Assembly (NCBI GenBank): GCA_001819095.1
Contig: MHLS01000032.1
Coordinates: forward strand, 10,811 to 29,145
Length of the DNA: 18,335 nt
Direction: 5' to 3'
From: Candidatus Lloydbacteria bacterium RIFCSPLOWO2_02_FULL_54_12
GTDB taxonomy: Bacteria; Patescibacteriota; Minisyncoccia; Phycocordibacterales; UBA6899
The notes below the pieces were generated by a model that was given only the letters and a program-made list of their open reading frames with translations, was not told where the DNA came from and made no database searches. Position numbers and translations under genes: made by a program. Positions 7,432 through 13,611 of this stretch are shown here, piece by piece (within the stretch, counting starts at the first letter, position 1; each line of letters begins with the position of its first letter).

Positions 7432-8658
7432 ATGCTGGAACACTTCACATCGCTTTTGGATACACCCGCTTTCCGCGTCTTGGGGCAGGTCTATGATGTC
7501 CTCTACGCCACGGCGTTCATATGGGGACCCGTTCTTTCCATATGGCTTGCGCAGAAACTCTGGCTTGAATACGTCCGCGCTGACTATGTCCACAAAAACT
7601 TCCAGTTCGTCATGCTTGAGGTCAAGCTTCCCCGCGTTATCGGAAAGACGCCGGTCGCCATGGAACTCGTGCTTCAAGCGCTCTATCAGCCCGATAAGAC
7701 CAATTGGTACGAACGTTGGTGGAAGGGGGAAGTGGTGCCGTGGTTCTCGCTTGAACTTGTCTCCATTGAAGGTGCGGTGAAATTCTTCATCCGCACTCCT
7801 TCAAAATATAAAAAACTCATCGAATCGAATATTTACGCGCAATACCCCGACATCGAGGTCCATGAGGTGGAGGATTACGTTTCGCTTGCTCCGTATCTCG
7901 GCGCTGAAGAAAGTTGGGGCATTTGGGGTTGTCACTTTAAACTCACCAAACCAGACCCCTATCCCATCAGAACCTATGTCGATTACGGACTCGATTCAAC
8001 GCTGACCGACGAAGAGAACAAGAGCGACCCCATGACTTCGCTCATCGAGTTCTTGGGAACGCTTGGGCGCGGCCAGCAGATGTGGATCCAGATCATCGTG
8101 CAGGTGACGGCGCGGAGATTTAAAAAGACCGGCTCGTGGTTCGGCATGCAGGATTGGGAAGCCGAGGGTAAGAAACTGATCCAGGATCTGCAGGATGAAT
8201 ACGCCGGCGAGACGGGAATGCGCGCCACGAAACGACAGGCGGAGATCATCCACGCCATCGAACGCTCGTTGGGAAAAGTCGGCTTCGACACGGGTATCCG
8301 CGCGCTTTACATCGCGAAAGGGGACAAATTTGATTCCGCGAACAAATCGGGTATCACCAATGCGTTCCAGCAATACAGCACCCAAGACTTGAACGGTTTT
8401 CGCCCGACCAATTCGACCGGCTTTGACTATCCGTGGCAGGATTTCCGCGGTATACGCATGCGCATCAAGAAACGGAAATTCTACGATGCGTATGTGAGGC
8501 GCTCTTGGTTCCACCCGCCGTACAAGAGAAAACCGTTCATCTTGAATGCCGAGGAACTTGCGACGATTTATCATTTCCCCGGCGGCGTCGCCGAAACACC
8601 CACCTTTACGCGCATCGAGTCGCGCAAGGGTGAACCTCCCGCAAACCTGCCTGTATAA
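7432..8658 (+). CDS. conserved CPR-type membrane protein of unknown function (408 aa)
   Basis: No exact function recognised. One hydrophobic segment lies near the N-terminus (about residues 20-42), followed by a large mostly soluble region. The segment with LEYVRADYVHKNFQFVMLEVKLP, the phrase AMELVLQALYQ, and the C-terminal KRKPFILNAEELATIYHFPG are, from memory, typical of Patescibacterial proteins that neighbour or are fused to VirD4/HerA-like ATPases of type IV secretion-like systems; that link is not demonstrated here, since no ATPase gene is in the window. The start is ATG with a -10 box 7 nt upstream. Downstream lies the folded RNA region at 8668. Confidence 0.7.
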   Translation: MLEHFTSLLDTPAFRVLGQVYDVLYATAFIWGPVLSIWLAQKLWLEYVRADYVHKNFQFVMLEVKLPRVIGKTPVAMELVLQALYQPDKTNWYERWWKGEVVPWFSLELVSIEGAVKFFIRTPSKYKKLIESNIYAQYPDIEVHEVEDYVSLAPYLGAEESWGIWGCHFKLTKPDPYPIRTYVDYGLDSTLTDEENKSDPMTSLIEFLGTLGRGQQMWIQIIVQVTARRFKKTGSWFGMQDWEAEGKKLIQDLQDEYAGETGMRATKRQAEIIHAIERSLGKVGFDTGIRALYIAKGDKFDSANKSGITNAFQQYSTQDLNGFRPTNSTGFDYPWQDFRGIRMRIKKRKFYDAYVRRSWFHPPYKRKPFILNAEELATIYHFPGGVAETPTFTRIESRKGEPPANLPV

Positions 8659-8667
8659 TTTACTGGG

Positions 8668-8813
8668 GTGAGCCAGAATGCCACGGGCGTGAGCCCGTGG
8701 ATGAATGGCCACAACAATAAGTGTGCGCGGTGGCGCACTCCTCTTCCAGAAAAACAACCCTGGTGCCGCCCGCGAAATGCCCCGCCCTCCTGGGTGGGGA
8801 TAGACGGGCGGTA
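8668..8813 (+). ncRNA. structured RNA candidate, possibly orphan omega-RNA/HEARO-like
   Basis: No ORF, but dense secondary structure: CCACGGGC-GTGA-GCCCGTGG (8681-8700, 8 bp closed by a GNRA-type GUGA loop); GTGCGC-GGTG-GCGCAC (8723-8738); CCAG/CTGG (8746-8749 with 8760-8763); an outer stem TGCCGCCCG/CGGGCGGTA (8764-8772 with 8805-8813) around an inner stem CCCCGCCC/GGGTGGGG (8780-8787 with 8792-8799, loop TCCT). The GNRA loop favours the + strand. The GTGA at 8668-8671 followed by the CCACGGGC hairpin recalls ends of IS200/IS605-group elements and IscB/TnpB guide-RNA scaffolds; this is recollection, not a search. No iscB or tnpB is in the window. Confidence 0.45.
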
Positions 8814-8828
8814 TGTTTTACACATTGC

Positions 8829-8885
8829 AAAAATACAAGGTCGGACCTTGAAGAACTGATTCCTAAGGTCCGACCTTGTATTTTT
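8829..8885. repeat. dispersed perfect palindromic repeat, copy 1 (also likely terminator)
   Basis: Two 21-nt arms (8829-8849 and 8865-8885) are perfect reverse complements around a 15-nt loop GAAGAACTGATTCCT. Each arm contains its own small palindrome, AAGGTC-G-GACCTT. The A run at the left and the T run at the right make it look like a bidirectional intrinsic terminator between the RNA candidate and mltG. Same family as the copies at 11443 and 15482. Confidence 0.85.
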
Positions 8886-8911
8886 TGAAAAGCATCTCTG
8901 TGTTTTTGTAG

Positions 8912-8917
8912 TATGAT
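8912..8917 (+). promoter_or_regulatory. -10 box for mltG, leaderless
   Basis: TATGAT ends exactly 6 nt before the ATG at 8924, so +1 falls on the start codon. TTGAAA at 8885-8890 is 21 bp upstream, too far for a standard -35. Confidence 0.4.
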
Positions 8918-8923
8918 GCGAAC

Positions 8924-9931
8924 ATGAACGAGGGAGAGAATCCCATGCTTCCAATCGACGCCGCACCTCCCAGACGGCGTTTTTGCCTGAAGTGCTTCGT
9001 CGGATCGGCGGTCATCATTTTTGTAACGCTCTCCATCGGTTGGTTCGCGCTCGCCTCGCGCGCGCCGAGCGATTTTCCATCGGGTCTCGTCATGGAGATA
9101 CCCTACGGCGACGGTCTTCGGACGGTCGCACGAACGCTCGCCGAACAAAGGGTCATCCGGAGCCCGTTCGCGTTCTTGGTACTCGCGCGCTCCACGGGAG
9201 TTGAAAAGAAGATCTCCGCAGGAACATATCTCTTCGACAGCCCGATGACGCTCTTTGCGGTCGTCGACAAACTCGCCTCCGGAGAGCACGACGTCGAGCG
9301 TCTGCGGATCACCCTTCCCGAAGGTACATCGGTCGCGGGGATGGGGAGAGCGTTCGTGGCGACCCTTCCGTCCTTCAACGGCGCCGAGTTCGCCGCCCTC
9401 ACCCAAGGGAGCGAGGGATATCTTTTTCCTGACACCTACTTTTTCTTCTCCAATGCGACGAGCGGTCCCATTGTTGAGACACTCAAGGCGAATTTTCTCA
9501 AGAAGACCGACGCGCTCTACAACGAAGCGCTCGCGGGCGGCAAAAGCTGGTCCGATATCATCATCATGGCTTCGATCATCGAGGAGGAGGCGGCGACGCC
9601 CAAAGACCGTCGTATCGTTTCGGGAATACTCTGGAAGCGCATGGAGCGGGGCATGCTTCTTGGTGTCGACGCGCCGTTCGCCTACGATATCGGCAAGACT
9701 TCGGCGGCGCTTACCACGGAGGACTTGCAGGTTGATTCGCCGTACAATACGTACCGCCATAAAGGGCTTCCGCCGACCCCGATCTCGAACCCCGGACTCG
9801 ATGCCATTGACGCCGCCCTTCATCCGGAGACCTCGCTGTACTACTACTATCTCTCCGACAAAGCAGGGACGATTCACTACGCAAAGACATTCGACGAGCA
9901 CAAAGTGAACAAGGAAAAATATCTTCGGTAA
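8924..9931 (+). CDS. mltG: endolytic murein transglycosylase MltG (YceG-like)
   Basis: Cleaves nascent glycan strands at the membrane and so terminates peptidoglycan chains. 335 aa: a short cytoplasmic basic segment (PPRRRFCLK), one membrane helix (about residues 27-45), a LysM-like/YceG N-terminal domain, and the catalytic domain. The catalytic Glu is in MASIIEEEAATPKDR, at about residue 220, the position expected from E. coli MltG. Family motifs EGYLFPDTY and SPYNTYRHKGLPPTPISNPG are present. ATG is used with a -10 box directly upstream and no SD. murC follows after 55 nt, so the two cell-wall genes may form one unit. Confidence 0.93.
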   Translation: MNEGENPMLPIDAAPPRRRFCLKCFVGSAVIIFVTLSIGWFALASRAPSDFPSGLVMEIPYGDGLRTVARTLAEQRVIRSPFAFLVLARSTGVEKKISAGTYLFDSPMTLFAVVDKLASGEHDVERLRITLPEGTSVAGMGRAFVATLPSFNGAEFAALTQGSEGYLFPDTYFFFSNATSGPIVETLKANFLKKTDALYNEALAGGKSWSDIIIMASIIEEEAATPKDRRIVSGILWKRMERGMLLGVDAPFAYDIGKTSAALTTEDLQVDSPYNTYRHKGLPPTPISNPGLDAIDAALHPETSLYYYYLSDKAGTIHYAKTFDEHKVNKEKYLR

Positions 9932-9986
9932 TAGGTACTCGACGTCTCCATGCAAGGCGGAGTGTGTGCCGTTAAATTTTTATTGT

Positions 9987-11444
9987 ATGATTGGTTTCGT
10001 GGACCTAACACATATCAAAAAAGCATATTTCATCGGTGTCGGGGGAATCGGGGTCTCGGCCCTTGTGCGGCTTTTTGCTTCGCGCGGGATCGAGATCGTG
10101 GGCTCCGACATCCATTTGCCGCCGAAAGAGAGTTTGCCTCACGGAATATATTTCGAAGGCGCCGACGCCGAGCACGTACCGCATGATACGGGCGTGCTTA
10201 TCTATTCTCCTGCGGTACCCGAAATGCACGTCGAGCGAGCACGAGCGCGCGAGTACGGTATCTCCGAACTCTCTTACCCGGAAGCACTCGCGGAGGTGAC
10301 TCGCCCGTATAATACGATCGCCGTATCGGGAACGCACGGCAAATCGACCACCACGGCACTCTTGGGAAAATTATTCGAAGCGGGAGGGCTTGACCCGTCC
10401 GTCATCGTGGGCGCGGAGATCGCAGGATGGGATCACAACTTAAGAATAGGCGGGGGGAACCCGCCCAAAAACTCTCGGGCGGGCATCTTCGTTGTCGAGG
10501 CGTGCGAGTACCGTCGGAACATGATGCACCTTTCCCCGCAGACTATCCTCCTCACCAATCTCGAACTTGATCACCCCGACTATTATCAGGATCTCGCCGA
10601 TATCAAAAGCGCGTTTCACGATTACATTACGAAGGCGGGAAATGAGGGTCTCTTGGTCGTAAACAACGACGACGCGAATATCCGCGACATCATTCGGAAT
10701 TTCGACGGGTCCCTCGTCCGGTACGGCGTCGGCGGCGGCGCCGACCTTATTGCGAGGAATATCAAACAGGCCGCATCGGAACAATCCTTCGATCTCGTCT
10801 GGAAGGGGACGCCGCTTGGGGTCTTTGCAACGCCGCTTCCGGGACTCTACAACATCTACAATATCTTGGGTGCTGTTGCGGTCTATCTTGCATACGGCGG
10901 GAAAACGGAAGCCATTCAGGGTACACTCTCCGACTTTCACGGCGCTTCACGCCGGTTCGAAGTATTGGGGACGCTCGGGCGGGCGACCGTCATCGCAGAT
11001 TACGCGCATCATCCGACGGCGCTTAAGGCGGTGGTCGACGCAACGCTTTTCCGCTACCAAGGCAAACGCGTGCTCGCGATCTTCCGGCCGCATCACCGCG
11101 AACGTACGAAAAAGCTCTTCGACCAATTTGTGCAGGTGATCGCGGCTATCCCGCACATGCTCTTGGTCGAGATCTACGACGTCGCCGGACGCGAACCCCG
11201 TACCATCGGAAGCGCAGACTTTCCGATGGTACGGGGCGGGGACGCTCTTCCGATAAGCTCGAAAGACCTCGTGATGGCCGTGAAAGCCAAGAACCCCGCG
11301 ATTGACCTCACCTATGTCGCCGACCTTCCCGAAGCTGAAGAGACGGCGCGTGCGCGTGCGGGAGGGTTCGATGTTATTCTTGTTATCGGCGCAGGCGACG
11401 TGGATGAATTGGCAAAAAGACTTGTTGACCAGTCACAAGGTTGA
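9987..11444 (+). CDS. murC: UDP-N-acetylmuramate--L-alanine ligase
   Basis: Adds L-Ala to UDP-MurNAc, the first peptide step of peptidoglycan precursor synthesis, in the cytoplasm. 485 aa from ATG 9987; a GTG at 9966 preceded by AAGGCGG would add seven residues. The N-terminal Rossmann part reads AYFIGVGGIGVSAL; the ATP P-loop is GTHGKSTTT (about 115-123); ELDHPDYY and DYAHHPTALKA are Mur-ligase signatures. Two stretches look like extra sequence compared with what I recall of the family: GGGNPPKNSRAG near residue 154 and PRTIGSADFPMVRGG near 405. Both are encoded by palindromic DNA (10449-10483 and 11196-11236). The TGA stop lies in the left arm of palindromic repeat copy 2. Confidence 0.95.
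   Translation: MIGFVDLTHIKKAYFIGVGGIGVSALVRLFASRGIEIVGSDIHLPPKESLPHGIYFEGADAEHVPHDTGVLIYSPAVPEMHVERARAREYGISELSYPEALAEVTRPYNTIAVSGTHGKSTTTALLGKLFEAGGLDPSVIVGAEIAGWDHNLRIGGGNPPKNSRAGIFVVEACEYRRNMMHLSPQTILLTNLELDHPDYYQDLADIKSAFHDYITKAGNEGLLVVNNDDANIRDIIRNFDGSLVRYGVGGGADLIARNIKQAASEQSFDLVWKGTPLGVFATPLPGLYNIYNILGAVAVYLAYGGKTEAIQGTLSDFHGASRRFEVLGTLGRATVIADYAHHPTALKAVVDATLFRYQGKRVLAIFRPHHRERTKKLFDQFVQVIAAIPHMLLVEIYDVAGREPRTIGSADFPMVRGGDALPISSKDLVMAVKAKNPAIDLTYVADLPEAEETARARAGGFDVILVIGAGDVDELAKRLVDQSQG
10449..10483 (+). repeat. palindromic insert inside murC (1)
   Basis: GGCGGG/CCCGCC (10449-10454 with 10460-10465), with a competing CCCGCCC/GGGCGGG (10460-10466 with 10477-10483). It encodes glycine/proline-rich residues just before FVVEACEYRRN, where I would expect a short loop. 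In frame. Confidence 0.45.
11196..11236 (+). repeat. perfect palindromic insert inside murC (2)
   Basis: Arms CCCCGTACCATCGGAA (11196-11211) and TTCCGATGGTACGGGG (11221-11236) are perfect 16-bp reverse complements around a 9-nt loop GCGCAGACT. The run is in frame and encodes the region around RTIGSADFPMVRG between the Mur-ligase DVAGRE and ISSKDL segments, a surface loop of the C-terminal domain. A perfect 16-bp stem in coding sequence is unlikely by chance and resembles an inserted palindromic element. Confidence 0.65.
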
Positions 11445-11496
11445 GATACAAGGTCGGACCTTAGGAATTGATTTTCAAGGTCCGACCTTGTATCTC
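11443..11496. repeat. dispersed perfect palindromic repeat, copy 2
   Basis: Two perfect 20-nt arms (11443-11462, 11477-11496) with loop AGGAATTGATTTTC. The core is identical to copy 1, but the outer four base pairs are GAGA/TCTC instead of AAAA/TTTT, so pairing is kept while sequence changes. It overlaps the murC stop and separates murC from the exonuclease. The loop shares TGATT with copy 1. Confidence 0.85.
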
Positions 11497-11539
11497 GAAA
11501 CTCACCGAGCGTGCATCATTAACAGTAATTCTTTATGGA

Positions 11540-12097
11540 ATGAAAAAACGCAAACTTGCATTTCTCGACATCGAAACCACGGGGCTTGACCCGTACCGCC
11601 ATGAGGTCATAGAGGTCGGTATTGTGCTTGCCGAGCAGAAGAAAGACCTCTTCGGCAAGCAATCACTTGAACTTGTTTCCGAGCATGAGTTTAAACTCAA
11701 ACCTGCACATATCGAAACTGCCGACCTGAAAGCGCTTGAAGTGTCGAAATTCCATGAGCGCGATTGGGGCACAGCCATGGGTCAGGTCGAGGGACTTCGT
11801 GCGGTCGCCGAAGTGCTGAATGGCGCGGTCTTCGTTGCGCAGAATGTCTCCTTCGATTGGTCGTTCCTCCGGAAGGCGGGGAATGAGTACGGCATCGACT
11901 TTGAAAAGGCAGTCCACTGCCACAAGCTCGACCTTGCCTCGATGGCCTTCGGCAAGCTCTATGATGAACCCAAGCTCTCGCGCTTCAGCCTCCGCGAACT
12001 GACGGAATATTTCGGTGTGAAGAACGCGAATGCGCACACCGCGCTCGCCGACGCGAGGGCCACGTTCGAGGTTTGCAAGAAATTGCTTGCCCCGTAG
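11540..12097 (+). CDS. DEDDh-family 3'-5' exonuclease
   Basis: 185 aa, an exonuclease of the DnaQ/RNase T fold. Exo I motif FLDIETTGLDP with Asp10 and Glu12; Exo II AQNVSFDWSFLRK near residue 100-110 with Asp; Exo III HTALADARAT near 166-175 with His and Asp. It could be a proofreading subunit (DnaQ-like) or a stand-alone DNA/RNA exonuclease; length and lack of a C-terminal extension do not decide. The start was set at ATG 11540 (MKKRKLAFLDIE). A longer frame from 11468 begins inside the palindromic repeat and is rejected. An ATG at 11535 meets a stop at once. The stop codon TAG lies in the left arm of the inverted repeat at 12089. Confidence 0.9.
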   Translation: MKKRKLAFLDIETTGLDPYRHEVIEVGIVLAEQKKDLFGKQSLELVSEHEFKLKPAHIETADLKALEVSKFHERDWGTAMGQVEGLRAVAEVLNGAVFVAQNVSFDWSFLRKAGNEYGIDFEKAVHCHKLDLASMAFGKLYDEPKLSRFSLRELTEYFGVKNANAHTALADARATFEVCKKLLAP

Positions 12098-12202
12098 TGA
12101 GTCCCGATATGTTAAAATTCATTACCGCCTCAGCTTGAAAAACCCCAAAAAACAGCCGCTTGCTGGCCCCAAGAGCCAGAGTATCGGGAGCTACTACGGG
12201 GC
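12089..12202. repeat. 114-bp element with 21-bp imperfect terminal inverted repeats
   Basis: The left terminus (12089-12109) begins GCCCCGTAGTGAGTCCCGA; the right terminus (12182-12202) is its reverse complement with 18 of 21 matches, the mismatches clustered in the middle. The interior carries a small hairpin CTGGC/GCCAG and no ORF. A third related terminus, GCTACGGGGCAG (12302-12313), lies inside mnmA, matching the left terminus at 14 of 17 positions when reverse complemented. The arrangement resembles a MITE. Its left end contains the stop codon of the exonuclease. On RNA it would form a long stem and could act as a terminator. Confidence 0.6.
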
Positions 12203-12220
12203 TTGCGCAATGAAATGTGG

Positions 12221-12226
12221 TAGATT
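12221..12226 (+). promoter_or_regulatory. extended -10 for mnmA, leaderless
   Basis: TGG followed by TAGATT (12221-12226), an extended -10. It ends 6 nt before the ATG at 12233, so transcription would begin at the start codon. No clear -35. Confidence 0.35.
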
Positions 12227-12232
12227 TTCCTC

Positions 12233-13426
12233 ATGCCTAAAAAGCAAAAAGTCTTCGTGGGGATGTCGGGGGGCGTTGACCCCGGTGGCAGAGCAAAGCT
12301 CGCTACGGGGCAGGCTCTTCTCACTCCGAAACCAAAAGTATTAGTCGGACTATCTGGAGGGGTAGACAGTTCGGTATCCGCGGCGTTGCTCAAAAAAGAC
12401 GGCTACGACGTGACGGGCGTTTTTATCAAGGTCTGGCAGGCTGATTTTTTGCCCTGCAATTGGCGCGAAGAGCGGCGTGATGCGATGCGGGCGGCGGCGG
12501 CGCTCGATATCCCGTTCCTTACACTCGACCTCGAGAAGGAATATAAAAAAGAAGTCGTTGACTACATGATACGCGAGTATGGTGCGGGGCGAGTGCCCAA
12601 CCCCGACGTCATGTGCAATAAGCACATAAAGTTCGGCGCTTTTCTTGAGTTTGCAAAGAAAAACGGAGCGGATCTTATCGCGACGGGACATTATGCCAGA
12701 ATAGTCATCAGTCATCAGTCATCAGTCCCTAGTAAATATCAGTTATTCAAAGGGGTTGATGCGGAAAAAGACCAGTCTTATTTTTTGTGGACGCTGACGC
12801 AGGAGCAACTTTCCCGCACGCTGTTCCCCGTCGGAGACCTCCAAAAGTCCGAGGTGCGCAAGCTTGCACGAAAATTCGGCCTGCCGAACGCCGACAAGAA
12901 AGACAGTCAGGGCCTCTGCTTCATGGGGAAGATTGATATGGCGGAATTCCTGAAACATTATCTTAAGACAACGAAGGGTGCCGTGTTAGACCACAGGGGC
13001 GAAGTGGTCGGCGAACATGCGGGCGCAATGCTCTACACGATTGGACAGCGGCATGGGTTTTCCGTGAAGAAATCTTCACCGGATGAAAAGCCGTACTTTG
13101 TCGTTGGGAAAGACATCGAACGGAATACCGTTACCGTGGCGCATCGCGACGCACATTCCTTACACACCAAGTCTTGCGCCCTCGCCCTTCATGAAGTGAA
13201 CGACATCTCGGGGCGGTTGGCGAATAGCGGAGGAATCGACTGCTTCGTGCGCACGCGCTACCGCGGAGAACTGAGAAGTGCAGGGTGGAAAACAAGGGAA
13301 GGGGGAGCGAGCGCGCGCATTGTGTTTCCCGTGCCGGAAGTTGATATCGCACCGGGACAGTCGTTGGTCGCCTACGACAAGGAAGAATGCATGGGCGGCG
13401 GCGTGATCTCGACTTCTTCGGACTAG
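12233..13426 (+). CDS. mnmA: tRNA-specific 2-thiouridylase MnmA with duplicated N-terminal PP-loop
   Basis: Thiolates U34 of tRNAs for Lys, Glu and Gln in the cytoplasm, using ATP and a relayed sulfur. 397 aa. The functional PP-loop is VGLSGGVDSS (about residues 38-47); the catalytic Cys pair is in NPDVMCNKHIKFG and GLCFMG; GHYARI and KDQSYFLWTL are family motifs; a beta-barrel C-terminal domain follows. Odd: the protein starts KVFVGMSGGVDP, a second, incomplete PP-loop lacking the two Ser, followed by GGRAKLATGQALLTPKP and then KVLVGLSGGVDSS. The joining stretch is encoded by a hairpin (12280-12310). The two PP-loop copies differ much in codon choice, so this is not a fresh duplication. A run of three AGTCATC heptamers (12703-12723) adds seven residues after GHYARI. 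Confidence 0.93.
   Translation: MPKKQKVFVGMSGGVDPGGRAKLATGQALLTPKPKVLVGLSGGVDSSVSAALLKKDGYDVTGVFIKVWQADFLPCNWREERRDAMRAAAALDIPFLTLDLEKEYKKEVVDYMIREYGAGRVPNPDVMCNKHIKFGAFLEFAKKNGADLIATGHYARIVISHQSSVPSKYQLFKGVDAEKDQSYFLWTLTQEQLSRTLFPVGDLQKSEVRKLARKFGLPNADKKDSQGLCFMGKIDMAEFLKHYLKTTKGAVLDHRGEVVGEHAGAMLYTIGQRHGFSVKKSSPDEKPYFVVGKDIERNTVTVAHRDAHSLHTKSCALALHEVNDISGRLANSGGIDCFVRTRYRGELRSAGWKTREGGASARIVFPVPEVDIAPGQSLVAYDKEECMGGGVISTSSD
12280..12310 (+). repeat. palindromic insert inside mnmA
   Basis: CCCC-G-GTGGC-A-GAGC-AAA-GCTC-GCTAC-GGGG folds into a 13-bp stem with two single-base bulges. It encodes the linker PGGRAKLATGQ between the two PP-loop copies and shares TGCCCCGTAG (as reverse complement) with the terminal repeats at 12089 and 12202. 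Confidence 0.5.
12703..12723 (+). repeat. three tandem AGTCATC heptamers in mnmA
   Basis: Perfect head-to-tail copies at 12703-12709, 12710-12716 and 12717-12723, followed by a fourth start AGTC. Twenty-one nt keep the frame; loss or gain of one unit would break it. Confidence 0.8.
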
Positions 13427-13432
13427 CACAAC

Positions 13433-13450
13433 GTACAAGGTGGGGCCTAC
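13433..13450. repeat. degenerate half copy of the palindromic repeat
   Basis: GTACAAGGTGGGGCCTAC resembles one arm of the family (GTACAAGGTC-GGACCTTGTAC) with changes. It lies just after mnmA and before the promoter at 13451. Confidence 0.4.
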
Positions 13451-13479
13451 TTCACTTAAATCCTGTGTGGGCGTATTAT
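13451..13479 (+). promoter_or_regulatory. promoter for structured leader A
   Basis: -35 TTCACT (13451-13456), 17-bp spacer, -10 TATTAT (13474-13479). Transcription would start about 13486, only a few nt before the first paired base of the leader at 13493-13494. Confidence 0.5.
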
Positions 13480-13489
13480 GAAGAGAAAC

Positions 13490-13611
13490 ATGGTCCCGTT
13501 AGAGGCCGCGGTCACGGAAATACATGTAAAACATGATAGACACCTTTCATCAAATTATTACCTTTAACTGTGTAGCGTCGTGGGCGACCGCGACCTGCCT
13601 CTAACGGGATG
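13490..13611 (+). promoter_or_regulatory. structured 5' leader RNA, copy A
   Basis: Helix P1 is 12 perfect bp: TCCCGTTAGAGG (13494-13505) with CCTCTAACGGGA (13598-13609), whose last base is the A of the start codon; G13493 can pair with the U of AUG. Helix P2 is CGCGGTC (13507-13513) with GACCGCG (13586-13592), separated from P1 by a 1-by-5-nt internal loop. The interior includes a CATG-TAAAA-CATG hairpin. The P2 3' strand can instead pair locally with GCGTCG (13575-13580), giving an exclusive fold. The same architecture occurs at 15596-15722. No SD lies between the helix and the ATG. A 25-codon uORF (13490-13567) starts at the conserved ATGG but its frame is not conserved with copy B. Confidence 0.7.

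Noticed and set aside
6874..7677. 267-aa antisense reading frame
   Set aside because: It spans parts of two well-supported + strand genes and the hairpin-rich gap; no domain seen.
8660..9955. 431-aa antisense reading frame opposite mltG
   Set aside because: Low-complexity basic translation with no recognisable domain; the + strand encodes a clear MltG.
11468..11539. N-terminal extension of the exonuclease
   Set aside because: It is encoded by the loop and right arm of palindromic repeat copy 2; the DEDDh domain starts cleanly at 11540.
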